From NCBI RefSeq assembly GCF_000169095.1, contig NZ_AAVU01000032.1, positions 19,281 to 83,280 of the forward strand: DNA of 64,000 bases, written 5' to 3'. A program made the translations under genes and the position numbers. Origin of the DNA: Lyngbya sp. PCC 8106. Its GTDB lineage: Bacteria; Cyanobacteriota; Cyanobacteriia; Cyanobacteriales; Microcoleaceae. Each line of letters opens with the position of its first letter. Within the stretch, counting starts at the first letter, position 1. A model generated the notes under the pieces. The model did not search any database. It was not told the origin of the DNA and was given only the letters and a program-made list of their open reading frames with translations. Of this stretch, positions 37,220 to 45,490 are shown in pieces.

Positions 37220-38005
37220 TTATACTTCGTTTAGGGCTTGATCTCCAACAGTCGGACGTTCATCGGGGGAGATAAAAGCTTCCCCATTTTGTTCGAGACG
37301 TTGTTGAATATTGTCAATGGTTTGAGCCATTAAACCCAATGTTTCTTGAATTTCAGGATTGGGAATGGTAATATTATCGGGATTGGGTTTGTTAAGGTCT
37401 GGAATTTCCCGAACTTTGATGTCTGGAATTTCTTTGATTTCCGGTTTGATTTCTTTGAAACCTTTGGGTGTGCCAGTGAGTTCAAACAAACTGCTTCCGG
37501 TTGCAGTCGGAAGGCTATAAACCAGTTGATCAAACTCAGATAAATTCATCAGACCTTTGTTGACAAAAGTACCGCGATGTTCAGGAGTCAGCAATACATT
37601 GAAACGTTGGAAATTTCCAAAACGTCCTTGTAAAAAGATTTCTACATAACCCCGAATTTCTAATTGATCCTGATCAGGATTGAGTTTAGTGATGTCGGGT
37701 TGTAAAATGACTAAAGCGGTATCGTGAGCAGGAATAGAAATGTTATAGTTGAATTTTCGCGGATCAGCAGTCGGAATTAAGTCACCAAAAACATTATTAC
37801 CAACAACATCTCGAATGGTGATTGTATCATCTAAATTTAGATTAGGCGTTGTCGCAGAAAACCCCAGTCTCAGTCGTAAAGGGGTATTATTGGGATTAGC
37901 AATGGTTAGAAAATAACCTTGTATAACTGTACGAGCTGAACCGGGAATATTACCCTCAACTGGAGTAATGGGTTTTAACAGTAACTCAAATGTTGAAACG
38001 AGCAT
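37220..38005 (-). CDS. Unrecognised beta-rich protein, first gene of the ATP-grasp unit
   Basis: About 261 residues from ATG at 38005, which has AAGGA five bases upstream; an upstream in-frame start at 38044 is less supported. Residues 1-170 look like a beta-sandwich (TVIQGYFLTIANPNNTPLRL). Residues 180-230 are a Lys/Pro/Ile-rich linker with repeated EIP and NP elements, and the end is a short helical region. There is no signal peptide or catalytic motif. It may be a substrate or structural partner of the ligase pair. Confidence 0.65.
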   Translation of the reverse strand: MLVSTFELLLKPITPVEGNIPGSARTVIQGYFLTIANPNNTPLRLRLGFSATTPNLNLDDTITIRDVVGNNVFGDLIPTADPRKFNYNISIPAHDTALVILQPDITKLNPDQDQLEIRGYVEIFLQGRFGNFQRFNVLLTPEHRGTFVNKGLMNLSEFDQLVYSLPTATGSSLFELTGTPKGFKEIKPEIKEIPDIKVREIPDLNKPNPDNITIPNPEIQETLGLMAQTIDNIQQRLEQNGEAFISPDERPTVGDQALNEV

Positions 38006-38131
38006 ATAATTCCTTAAAACTTTGTGTTGGATGAGCGAGTTCAAGATATTTTTGTCTGTTCGTTGAAATTGAACAGGAGTAATATCTTGTTCTTGTTTCC
38101 AACTTTAGCGAGTTTGTATAGGGCTTGAAAA

Positions 38132-38161
38132 GTCGCTAATTTAAGTGTCGCTAATTTAAGT
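38132..38161. repeat. Two tandem 15-bp repeats
   Basis: GTCGCTAATTTAAGT occurs twice in a row in the spacer upstream of the ATP-grasp unit; possibly a regulator site. Confidence 0.6.
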
Positions 38162-38242
38162 GACTTCGTTTCAGTGACATGAAACTTTCCGAAAAGGTCA
38201 GACTAAATAATGTAAAGTATCTCTGATTTGTAATCAACCCCC

Positions 38243-39055
38243 TCACATTTGTATCGAGGGATTTTGTCCGATCACCACTCCCCAAAAGTGGGTTTTAAAC
38301 GTCACTTCATCAACCTGAACTTGCATTTTTTTTGCCCAAGTATAAACCTCAAACTGAACAGAACTTTTAGATTGAATCGAAATATTACCTAAAATTGATA
38401 TCCAATGACTTGGATAAGGAATACGGGGTGGTTGATTTCTTAATAACCCTCCGTCGTTAATCAACGCTAAAGCAACACCGCCTAATTTTAACGCCTCATA
38501 AACATCTTGCATTGCTTCCAAATCTCCAAATAGATAAGTATTGTTATATTGAATTTTTTGATACCCTAAAATCTCTTTCACCCATTTAGCAATTTCCCAA
38601 GATTTCGTCATACCACCCACATTACGAACAATATCTGATGTATTAGGATGAATCGGAACAATTAAATTTTCTGACTCTCTTAAGGTTGATAAAATCATCC
38701 AGTCAACTGGCGGCATTCTATAATTTCCTTCGCCGTTTCGCAAATTTTCAGACGCAGAAATCCAAATTCCACTCTGAGTATGAAATCCGCCAATTTGAAA
38801 TAGATTTCGACAGATTTTTACATAAGATAAAGGATCACGACGAATCAGTTCAAAAATAATCACCGCCGGCCCACAAAAGGGTTGACTTCCTTGGTTTAAT
38901 GTGAAAGGATTATTAACACGCGATCGCAATTGTGCAGTGATTTGATTTTTATCCAGTCCTCGCCAAACACCGGGAACTTTCGACTGTTCAAAGGCTGTAA
39001 TTTCTGCTAAAGCTTGACGAACTTGATCAGAATTGGGGAGTTGTGAAACCATCAT
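38243..39055 (-). CDS. Papain-like cysteine-peptidase-fold protein, unassigned
   Basis: A 270-residue protein with QGSQPFCGPAVIIFEL (Gln58, Cys61) and a later IPYPSHWISILGN (His217), an order and spacing like those of papain-fold peptidases or transglutaminase-like proteins. A Trp (YTWAKKM) follows at a place where such folds often have one. There is no signal peptide. It is upstream of the ATP-grasp unit on the same strand, with about 240 bases between. I do not recognise a named family; the catalytic reading is inference from the motif pattern. Confidence 0.6.
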   Translation of the reverse strand: MMVSQLPNSDQVRQALAEITAFEQSKVPGVWRGLDKNQITAQLRSRVNNPFTLNQGSQPFCGPAVIIFELIRRDPLSYVKICRNLFQIGGFHTQSGIWISASENLRNGEGNYRMPPVDWMILSTLRESENLIVPIHPNTSDIVRNVGGMTKSWEIAKWVKEILGYQKIQYNNTYLFGDLEAMQDVYEALKLGGVALALINDGGLLRNQPPRIPYPSHWISILGNISIQSKSSVQFEVYTWAKKMQVQVDEVTFKTHFWGVVIGQNPSIQM

Positions 39056-39234
39056 TCAAAATTTAAGGTTAGCATCCTCAAGATTAGCAAGTTCTTCAAA
39101 TTGCCTCTAGTTAGGGCTTAGGTGTCATAACCATGGTAAGTTAAGTAGGCTTGTAGCTTAAACGAATTACCGGAAGATATCCAACGAACGTAATAACTTT
39201 TTCTTCCTAAAAAATTTCCTCATCTCCTCATTGC

Positions 39235-39265
39235 AAAAAACCTCCACCCCTGATTAGAGATGGAG
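39235..39265 (-). terminator. Terminator of the CURT gene
   Basis: Read on the minus strand, a CTCCA/TGGAG stem is followed by at least six T, about 55 bases after the stop. Confidence 0.55.
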
Positions 39266-39318
39266 ATTTTAAAGAGAGTTTTTGAGTCCAAATCCTGATA
39301 AAAATTATGCGGGTGAGA

Positions 39319-39744
39319 TTATTTTTTTCCGCTGATTTGTTCCCAGAACGCTTGAAATTCTTGAGACAATTCTTGGCGGTTGGAAGCCCGCAACAAATAC
39401 CGATAGATAAACCAAGCCGAATATCCCATACCAATCAACTCAAACGTTGGTGCGAGTAAAGGAATATCGTTAAGCGCATCGATCACCGCAAACAGAACTC
39501 TGAGGGACACAATTGCCGCTATAATCAGCAAAATAGTGATGATCGGTTTTTGGTATTCCTCAAAGAAACCAGAGACATAAGCCGGAAATTCAGCGAGGAC
39601 TTCAACGACTTTGGCTTTGATTTCCTCAAACTGAGTTGTCGTTGTCTGTTCTTCGAGTGCAGCTTGCGTCAAGGGATCAGCAGGTGTCGTGTTGACATTG
39701 ACAGAAGTTGGGGTTGTTGTGCTTTCTATTTTAGGATCGGGCAT
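39319..39744 (-). CDS. CAAD-domain / CURT1-like thylakoid curvature protein
   Basis: About 141 residues. The start at 39744 (MPDPKIES) is chosen because AGGAGG stands six bases before it; the longer frame upstream lacks a ribosome site. The protein has a Thr-rich N-terminus, an amphipathic helix, two membrane helices (PIITILLIIAAIVSLRVLFA and FELIGMGYSAWFIYRYLL) and a short C-terminal helix, the CAAD pattern. CURT1 proteins bend thylakoid membranes, and the cyanobacterial form also shapes biogenesis centres. It is a single gene with its own terminator. Confidence 0.9.
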   Translation of the reverse strand: MPDPKIESTTTPTSVNVNTTPADPLTQAALEEQTTTTQFEEIKAKVVEVLAEFPAYVSGFFEEYQKPIITILLIIAAIVSLRVLFAVIDALNDIPLLAPTFELIGMGYSAWFIYRYLLRASNRQELSQEFQAFWEQISGKK

Positions 39745-39919
39745 ATTCGCCTCCTGAGATGACATCAAAACATCATGATAAACCAGCAGAATCATTCTCC
39801 TGCTAGCAGTAGAGACAAGAGTAGCAGTCTTTTAGCTGTCATTGCTACTTATTTTCGTTAATTGTAAACTTCTCAAATGGGACATCAGTATAATGACCTA
39901 TTGAAAAATCAAGATCGGC

Positions 39920-40690
39920 TCAATAATCTAACGGTAAGCCACAGCTTTCCAACACCGAGGAATCTTGCAGCAATTGTTCTGTGGGCATATCTACCCTAAT
40001 TTTACCCTGTTGTAGCACCATTGCCCGTTGGGTAACTCTCCTAACCCAATTGAGATCGTGAGAAGCAATTAACAGCACTTGTACGGGTAACTCGGGTAAA
40101 ATCTCGGCGAGATGACGACGCCACCACGGATCAAGGCCGTTGGTTGGTTCATCTAAAATCAAAATAGAAGGGTTCAAAGCTAATATTGCGGCTAACGCGG
40201 CTAACCGTTTTTGTCCCCCGGAAAGTTCATGTACAGGACGGTTAGTTACATCTGCTAGTCCAAAGTCTGCTAAGAGTTCCTGGGCTTGTTCAGTGGCTTC
40301 TTCTGGAGAAACTCCGTAGTTACAAGGCCCAAAAATCACATCTTCTAAAATAGTGGGCATAAATAGCTGATCATTGGGTTCTTGAAAACCAAACCCAATT
40401 TGACGCCGCACTTCAAATAAATTTTTTTGTTCTAGAGAAATTCCTTGAATCCAAATTTTACCGGAGTTGGGTTGTTTTAAGCCGACTAAATTTTCCATTA
40501 AGGTACTTTTTCCGGTTCCGGTTTTCCCTAAAAGGGCGATTTGTTCTCCCGGCTTGAGTGTAAAGGAAATTTCCTGTAAAACTGGATTTTGATTGGGATA
40601 ACCAAACACTAAATCTTCAACAAGAATTCCATTTTTATCGATCATCTCTGTTGAAGAACGATTAATTTGTTCGGGTGTTGTATGGCTCAA
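39920..40690 (-). CDS. cbiO: ECF transporter ATPase subunit (Ni/Co)
   Basis: A 256-residue ABC ATPase with Walker A LLGKTGTGKST, the Q-loop in FGFQEPNDQLF, signature HELSGGQKRLAALA and Walker B SILILDEPTNG. The EPNDQLF segment is typical of CbiO/NikO. It powers uptake through CbiQ and CbiM, encoded directly upstream. It is the last gene of the five-gene operon. Nickel rather than cobalt is likely given the companion genes, but the sequence does not prove it. Confidence 0.93.
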   Translation of the reverse strand: MSHTTPEQINRSSTEMIDKNGILVEDLVFGYPNQNPVLQEISFTLKPGEQIALLGKTGTGKSTLMENLVGLKQPNSGKIWIQGISLEQKNLFEVRRQIGFGFQEPNDQLFMPTILEDVIFGPCNYGVSPEEATEQAQELLADFGLADVTNRPVHELSGGQKRLAALAAILALNPSILILDEPTNGLDPWWRRHLAEILPELPVQVLLIASHDLNWVRRVTQRAMVLQQGKIRVDMPTEQLLQDSSVLESCGLPLDY

Positions 40691-40728
40691 AGTCCGATAG
40701 TCCTCTCAATGAAATGATTACCAATAAC

Positions 40729-41493
40729 TTACAATAAAAACTCTAATCCAATCAGTCCAGCACCTATTGCTAATGTCATGATTAATGCGATCATACTGTA
40801 AACATCTATGGAACGTTTTGATTGGGGAGATTTCATCGAAGTACCATAGCCCCGCAGTTGCATCGCTTTATAAATCTCCTGAGATTGTTGATAGCTACGA
40901 ACTAGCAAACTTCCAGCTAAAGCGGCATAAACTTGTAAATTTCGCCAACTGAATTGAGTCGGTTTAAAGCCTCGTAGTCGGGTAGAACGTTGCATGGTAT
41001 TGAGTTGATAAGCCAGTTCAAATAAATAGCGATAGGATAATAACATCATATCGGCTAAAATAGGAGATAAGCCGAGCGATCGCATTGCTTTAATCAAGTT
41101 TAAAAAAGAACTTGTCCCAAACAGAACTAAACCCGTGATAAAAATCGCCAGAAACCGACAAACAATTAAGACAACGGCTAAAAGTCCCTCTTGTCGTAAT
41201 GTAACGATTCCCCATTGCCAGATCACCGTTTCACCCGAAAAAAAGGGTAAGATAGCGACAACTGTAAACAGAAAAATCCCCGGATAGCGTAACCGAATCA
41301 GTAAAAAAGAGAGCGGCAATCGTGACAAAAGATATAAAATAATAGTGAGGGTAGAGATCACTGGAAGTAAACGCAAATCCTCAACGGTGGCAAATGCAAA
41401 CATTAAACTAAATAATCCGATCAGTTTATACTGCGGATTCCAACGATGAATCGGTGATTTGAGGTGTGCATACTCATCCAGTGCAAATCTCAT
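40729..41493 (-). CDS. cbiQ: ECF transporter transmembrane subunit
   Basis: A 254-residue membrane protein of the CbiQ/NikQ family, with about five hydrophobic helices and the two coupling motifs of this family in the cytosolic region: STRLRGFKP and KAMQLRGYG. These contact the ATPase. It starts nine bases after the cbiM stop, so the genes are co-transcribed. Confidence 0.93.
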   Translation of the reverse strand: MRFALDEYAHLKSPIHRWNPQYKLIGLFSLMFAFATVEDLRLLPVISTLTIILYLLSRLPLSFLLIRLRYPGIFLFTVVAILPFFSGETVIWQWGIVTLRQEGLLAVVLIVCRFLAIFITGLVLFGTSSFLNLIKAMRSLGLSPILADMMLLSYRYLFELAYQLNTMQRSTRLRGFKPTQFSWRNLQVYAALAGSLLVRSYQQSQEIYKAMQLRGYGTSMKSPQSKRSIDVYSMIALIMTLAIGAGLIGLEFLL

Positions 41494-41501
41494 GCTTTAT
41501 C

Positions 41502-42146
41502 CTAACTGGGTAAAAGTTCGGGTTTAACCCGTTGTAAAAAACTAACGACCATCGATGTAAAAATTCCCTCGATTGCCATTAATGGAATATGAGCCAACAT
41601 TAACATCACAATTGCAGTTTGTTCAGTTTGAGCATCAAAACCTGAAGGAATATTTGTAATCGTTAGTCCAAAAAATAATAAAGCAGCAATTCCTAACCCT
41701 ATTGCTCCTGCCAAAAATCCGAAAACATTGAGAGAAATATGGGGTTTAAGTCGGTGTCCAATGCTATGACGGAATTGAAAAATTTGAGCCGCAATAATCG
41801 CCGGAATACCCATAATAACAGCATTAATTCCTAATGTTGTCAGCCCTCCATGTCCAAACATAACGGCTTGAAATAATAAACCAATTAAGATAGCTGGAAA
41901 CGCATAACAGCCTAATACAGCGCCTAACAAACCATTCAGAACAAAATGAACACTCGCTGGAGGAATGGGAATGTGAATACTAGAGGAGACAAAAAATGCA
42001 GCCGTTAATAAAGCAGCTTTTGGGACTCCATCAGTCGGATTCTTTTGTTTATTAATCTGTTTGAGAGAATACCACGTCGCTAAACCTGCGATCGCATATC
42101 CTCCAATACAGACTTGAGCCGGGAGAATTCCCTCTGAAATGTGCAT
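41502..42146 (-). CDS. cbiM: ECF transporter substrate-specific subunit for Ni or Co
   Basis: A 214-residue membrane protein starting MHISEGILPAQVCIGGYAIA. The HISEG motif with its N-terminal Met and His forms the metal site in CbiM/NikM. PIPPASVHFVLNGLLGAVLG is a second family signature. It chooses the metal; the companion subunit (next gene upstream) replaces the CbiN usually found with cobalt systems. Confidence 0.93.
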   Translation of the reverse strand: MHISEGILPAQVCIGGYAIAGLATWYSLKQINKQKNPTDGVPKAALLTAAFFVSSSIHIPIPPASVHFVLNGLLGAVLGCYAFPAILIGLLFQAVMFGHGGLTTLGINAVIMGIPAIIAAQIFQFRHSIGHRLKPHISLNVFGFLAGAIGLGIAALLFFGLTITNIPSGFDAQTEQTAIVMLMLAHIPLMAIEGIFTSMVVSFLQRVKPELLPS

Positions 42147-42186
42147 GAGATTACACTGGTAATTGATTCAACACTGGAATTCTGAT

Positions 42187-42750
42187 TTAACCTTCTGACT
42201 CTTGTTGTCTAACCTTTTGGGGATCTTGAATTGATGAATTATTGAAGTTAAACTTAGAGAAAAATAAAGCTGTTCCTACACATCCCCAGAGAACTGACGC
42301 CATCATTAACCCCTTTTGAATCGGACTTAACCCTTGACTAGCTTGTGAATAAAAAGAACTCTGATTGTTTGGATTTTCTGGGGGTTCAGATGTCGAAACT
42401 GGATCATTATTGGCTGCTGTTCCTAACGGAATACTGACGATCCCTCCATGTCCAGCTCGTCGCACTTTTACTTCCCAATACCCAGTTTTTGACGGATCAG
42501 GTGTGAACACAAAATTACCTTGATCATCGGTTGTTCCCTGTTTCCAAGGTGTTGTCGGGTCATTCGGTGAATAAACCGTCACTTGAGCATTTTCTAAAGG
42601 CGTACCCGTGTCATATTTGGCATTAATCTCAATAGCTTGACTGGCACTATGTTCAATTTGAACGCCATGAGCAAAGGCTTTTTCCGACAACCCTAAACTT
42701 GAACCTAAACTTGAAAATAGCACTAACCCGACAATGAATTGACCTTTCAT
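42187..42750 (-). CDS. NikL-like accessory subunit of the metal ECF transporter
   Basis: A 187-residue protein with a signal peptide ending in AFA and a mature start HGVQIEHS. An N-terminal His after cleavage is typical of NikL-like parts of nickel ECF systems. A carboxypeptidase-regulatory-like beta domain (NAQVTVYSPNDPTTPWKQG and DDQGNFVFTPDPSKTGYWEV) and a C-terminal membrane helix (GLMMASVLWGCVGTALFF) follow. It lies between the lipoprotein gene and cbiM. The match to NikL is from architecture, not an alignment. Confidence 0.75.
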   Translation of the reverse strand: MKGQFIVGLVLFSSLGSSLGLSEKAFAHGVQIEHSASQAIEINAKYDTGTPLENAQVTVYSPNDPTTPWKQGTTDDQGNFVFTPDPSKTGYWEVKVRRAGHGGIVSIPLGTAANNDPVSTSEPPENPNNQSSFYSQASQGLSPIQKGLMMASVLWGCVGTALFFSKFNFNNSSIQDPQKVRQQESEG

Positions 42751-42862
42751 CTTTACTCTCTCCTACGTCTTGTTTTCTCAATGTGCTTAGACTTGCATAT
42801 TTGTTTGTTGCGACTGTTCAATCTCAACTCCTCAATTTCTTTCAGTTTTTAACTCACGCTTC

Positions 42863-43738
42863 TCAATTCTTTTGAGCCGTAAGTTGGGTTTCTTTGCAGT
42901 GACCTTCGCCAACGTGACCCAAACTCGGGAAGATTGCCATTAAAGTCTGATATTCTTCTGAAGAAAGTCGTTGTTCTAAGGTGGCTAAATCAGCCTCTAA
43001 TGAACCCCCTTGAGCCGCTTTTGCTAAGGGATCAAACCCTAACGCCCCGGTGTTAATCTCATCCTCTGGTGCTGCTTCTCCATCTCCAAATAAATGATCA
43101 AAGTGGAAAGTCGCTTCTAATTGTGCCGTTTCTCCCGGTTGCAGAATGCCTTTACGCTCATCTCCGACAAAATCTCCACAAACAAAAGCTAATTCTTGGT
43201 CAAATTTCAGGTTAAAAGGAACGGTTTGTCCATCCTTGGTAGCAGTGCCTTGCATTACAATCATATAACCTTCGGCTGGCCCTTGTTCGGCTTTAGCCAT
43301 CTTCCAAGATAGAGCATTATATCGGCCAGGAGGGGCAGGAACTTCGTTAACGAGAATGGTTTCCGCATCCTCTCCACCTTCAGCTAAGTCAACGGTTTTC
43401 TCAACGACTAAACTAATGGTTTGCTTGGCTTGAGGGTCGCCGCCCGCTTCTGCGTCGTAAGGGGTAAAGGTTTCATAAGCTGTAGCGTTGGAAAAATTCA
43501 CGTAGATATGATCAAAATTGACTTGCCAACCGTCTTTGGTGACAAAGCCTTGACGAACAAAATCTTCTCCGTTGGCTCGGAATTGCATTGTACCCACTTC
43601 GCCTGTCGGAGGCAAAGCTTCCGGAGCCGATCCGATTTGAGATTGTTCAGCTTCTGGAGTTTGTGTTTGAGAACAACCCCAAAGGACTGCTGATCCTAAA
43701 AGTATGAGACTTCCAAAGGTTACTAACTGTTTTTTCAT
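42863..43738 (-). CDS. Lipoprotein of the Ni/Co transport operon, candidate metal-binding protein
   Basis: A 291-residue protein with a lipobox (SAVLWGC) at residues 16-22, so it is probably membrane-attached at the periplasmic side. Acidic and His-rich stretches are seen (TFHFDHLFGDGEAAPED and SLGHVGEGHCKE), which could bind divalent metal. It opens the five-gene operon. The family resembles uncharacterised proteins found beside metal uptake genes; I cannot name it with certainty. Its role as an extra metal-collecting protein is inference. Confidence 0.7.
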   Translation of the reverse strand: MKKQLVTFGSLILLGSAVLWGCSQTQTPEAEQSQIGSAPEALPPTGEVGTMQFRANGEDFVRQGFVTKDGWQVNFDHIYVNFSNATAYETFTPYDAEAGGDPQAKQTISLVVEKTVDLAEGGEDAETILVNEVPAPPGRYNALSWKMAKAEQGPAEGYMIVMQGTATKDGQTVPFNLKFDQELAFVCGDFVGDERKGILQPGETAQLEATFHFDHLFGDGEAAPEDEINTGALGFDPLAKAAQGGSLEADLATLEQRLSSEEYQTLMAIFPSLGHVGEGHCKETQLTAQKN

Positions 43739-43766
43739 CCCTGATGCCAGATTACGAACGTTCTAA

Positions 43767-43796
43767 AGTATAGGAAACAAGTTTAGGTAAAACTTG
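43767..43796 (-). promoter_or_regulatory. Promoter and operator-like palindrome of the Ni/Co operon
   Basis: On the minus strand a -10-like TATACT (43772-43767) is preceded by CAAGTTT-N5-AAACTTG, a perfect 7-bp inverted repeat at 43778-43796 covering the place of the -35 box. This is a typical position for a repressor. Confidence 0.45.
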
Positions 43797-44037
43797 ACAA
43801 TCCCCTCTGGGGGCATTTTCAAGAATTATTGACTAAAACTCTTGAATATTTTAAACATTAATATCAAGAATTGCCACTCAAAGGATTTTTTCATAAAAAT
43901 AACTCAGAAATTTACTTTTTTCTGAGTACAAGTTAAAATAAACTCTATTTTTTAATCAGCTACTGCTACTTTTTGATCCTAAATATCTATTCTGAATAGC
44001 TTTGAGTCTCTTTGACTCTCTCTATAAACAGAAGTCA

Positions 44038-44060
44038 AGAGGCAAGATATCCCCGCCTCT
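44038..44060 (-). terminator. Hairpin after the Hlip gene
   Basis: AGAGGC-N11-GCCTCT is a perfect 6-bp stem 28 bases after the stop; there is no long T run. Confidence 0.4.
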
Positions 44061-44087
44061 CAAATTTCAGTTCAACTTGGAAAATGT

Positions 44088-44300
44088 TTACAGGCTTGTT
44101 AACCAACTTAAAATTCCTTGTCCAGTCACTGCTTCTAAACCGATTAAGGAGACAAACCCAATCATTGCTAAACGTCCATTCAGCTTCTCGGCGTACTGAG
44201 TGAAGCCTGTGCTGGGGGTGTCATCAACATACATTTTCGGTTCAACTGCAAAATTATTCAGACGACCACCTTCTTCGACGCTATAACCACGAGCTGTCAT
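44088..44300 (-). CDS. High-light-inducible / small CAB-like protein
   Basis: A 70-residue protein with one chlorophyll-binding helix in the Hlip signature AEKLNGRLAMIGFVSLIGLE (ExxNxRxAMIGF). It has a polar N-terminal extension, as in HliC/D/ScpB-E forms. It sits in thylakoid membranes, where it binds chlorophyll and carotenoid and protects photosystem II assembly under light stress. It is a single gene transcribed away from the neighbouring 207-residue gene. Confidence 0.93.
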   Translation of the reverse strand: MTARGYSVEEGGRLNNFAVEPKMYVDDTPSTGFTQYAEKLNGRLAMIGFVSLIGLEAVTGQGILSWLTSL

Positions 44301-44500
44301 ATCTTTACTCCTAAAATTTTTTTATCTGTATCTAAATGTAACACAATGTTAACTTTTGTGCTATTTTTTGTCAAAAATATTTTTTTGTGGTAAGTTTAAG
44401 TGTTGACTTCATCTATACAATTCAACAACAAATGTCCTGAAAGTGGAGTTATCCTAGAAATAGAATTAATATTTTCAGTTCAGTTAACTCAAGTCGCACA

Positions 44501-45124
44501 ATGAACACGAACCAACCAGGGCATTGTTCTCTCAACCCTAATTCAGCGTTAAAAGAGGAAGAAGAATCCCTCGAATCTAAAGCCTCTCCCACAATTATTA
44601 CCCTAGCTGTTGTGTTGCTGATGAGTGCATCGACAACATTATCAATAGTTTCTGGAAACTATTCTTCCCCGAAGCTAGAAGATCTCGAAACATTTTCTCT
44701 CTCTAAAGATCCTGCTAAACCGAATGTAAAAACACCTTCTTCAGCCCGGGTAGATACACCTGAAAAAATTACGGATTCTGCTCGGGTAGATACACCTGAA
44801 AAAATTACGGATTCTGCTCAGTTAAATCGTTTAGAACAGCAGCTCTTTCAAACTCTTGATCAAGCCTGGACAATTCCAGTCACGCCAACTTCGATTTATG
44901 TTGTTCGGGTCTCGGAAAGTGGAGCAATCACAGCTTACACCCCGATTAACAGTATTGCCCAAGATAATCTTCAGAATACACCGCTTCCAGAATTAATTCA
45001 ACCCAAGAGTCAGCAGAAGTCAGAAAATTCTCAGGTTAAATTTGCTGAATTTCAAGTTATTTTCACCCAGACGGGGATACTCGAAGTTCAACCGAATAAC
45101 CTCCAACGAGATCAAGATTTTTAA
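44501..45124 (+). CDS. Membrane-anchored protein of unknown function with a duplicated segment
   Basis: A 207-residue protein with one membrane helix near the N-terminus (IITLAVVLLMSASTTLSIVS), a polar extracytoplasmic part with two exact copies of ARVDTPEKITDS, and a conserved-looking C-terminal domain (TIPVTPTSIYVVRVSESGAI). The domain and the preceding EQQLFQTLDQAW are reminiscent of cyanobacterial proteins with no known role. A strong terminator follows. The function is not known. Confidence 0.7.
   Translation: MNTNQPGHCSLNPNSALKEEEESLESKASPTIITLAVVLLMSASTTLSIVSGNYSSPKLEDLETFSLSKDPAKPNVKTPSSARVDTPEKITDSARVDTPEKITDSAQLNRLEQQLFQTLDQAWTIPVTPTSIYVVRVSESGAITAYTPINSIAQDNLQNTPLPELIQPKSQQKSENSQVKFAEFQVIFTQTGILEVQPNNLQRDQDF
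44747..44818. repeat. Exact 36-bp tandem duplication
   Basis: Copies at 44747-44782 and 44783-44818 keep the frame and encode 12 residues each. Confidence 0.85.
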
Positions 45125-45158
45125 TAAAATTAATTTTTAGAGTCTTAAGACTTTCTTG

Positions 45159-45202
45159 AAAAGCCTTTGCAAGTGATCATATCAAGCAAGACTAAGGCTT
45201 TT
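45159..45202 (+). terminator. Terminator after the 207-residue gene
   Basis: AAAAGCCTT (45159) pairs with AAGGCTTTT (45194) and T-rich DNA follows. The rest of the 342-base spacer to the porin gene shows nothing I can name. Confidence 0.6.
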
Positions 45203-45490
45203 ATTTTCTTTTGGTAAAAACAAACGATTTCAGGTTAAAAAAATCAATCTCATTTAAACTGGAATTTCTACAATTCATCCCAGAATAATGACCTCGAAAG
45301 ATATTACTGGACTTGAATTTTGATCAGTTTTCAGTAAAATCCTCCCCACCCCCATTGTAAAAAGTTGGATTCTCACCTAGACTCTCAAGAGTTAATTGCA
45401 ATAAGCAGACAACTAACTCTCGGTCAAAATTGACAATACACCTCTCTCAGAGGGTTAGAGGTCACTTTGTATTACTGGTGTGAGGAAATA

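Noticed and set aside
43739..43990. Possible cobalamin riboswitch before the Ni/Co transport operon
   Set aside because: No B12-box-like sequence or long structured leader is seen; only a short palindrome at the promoter.
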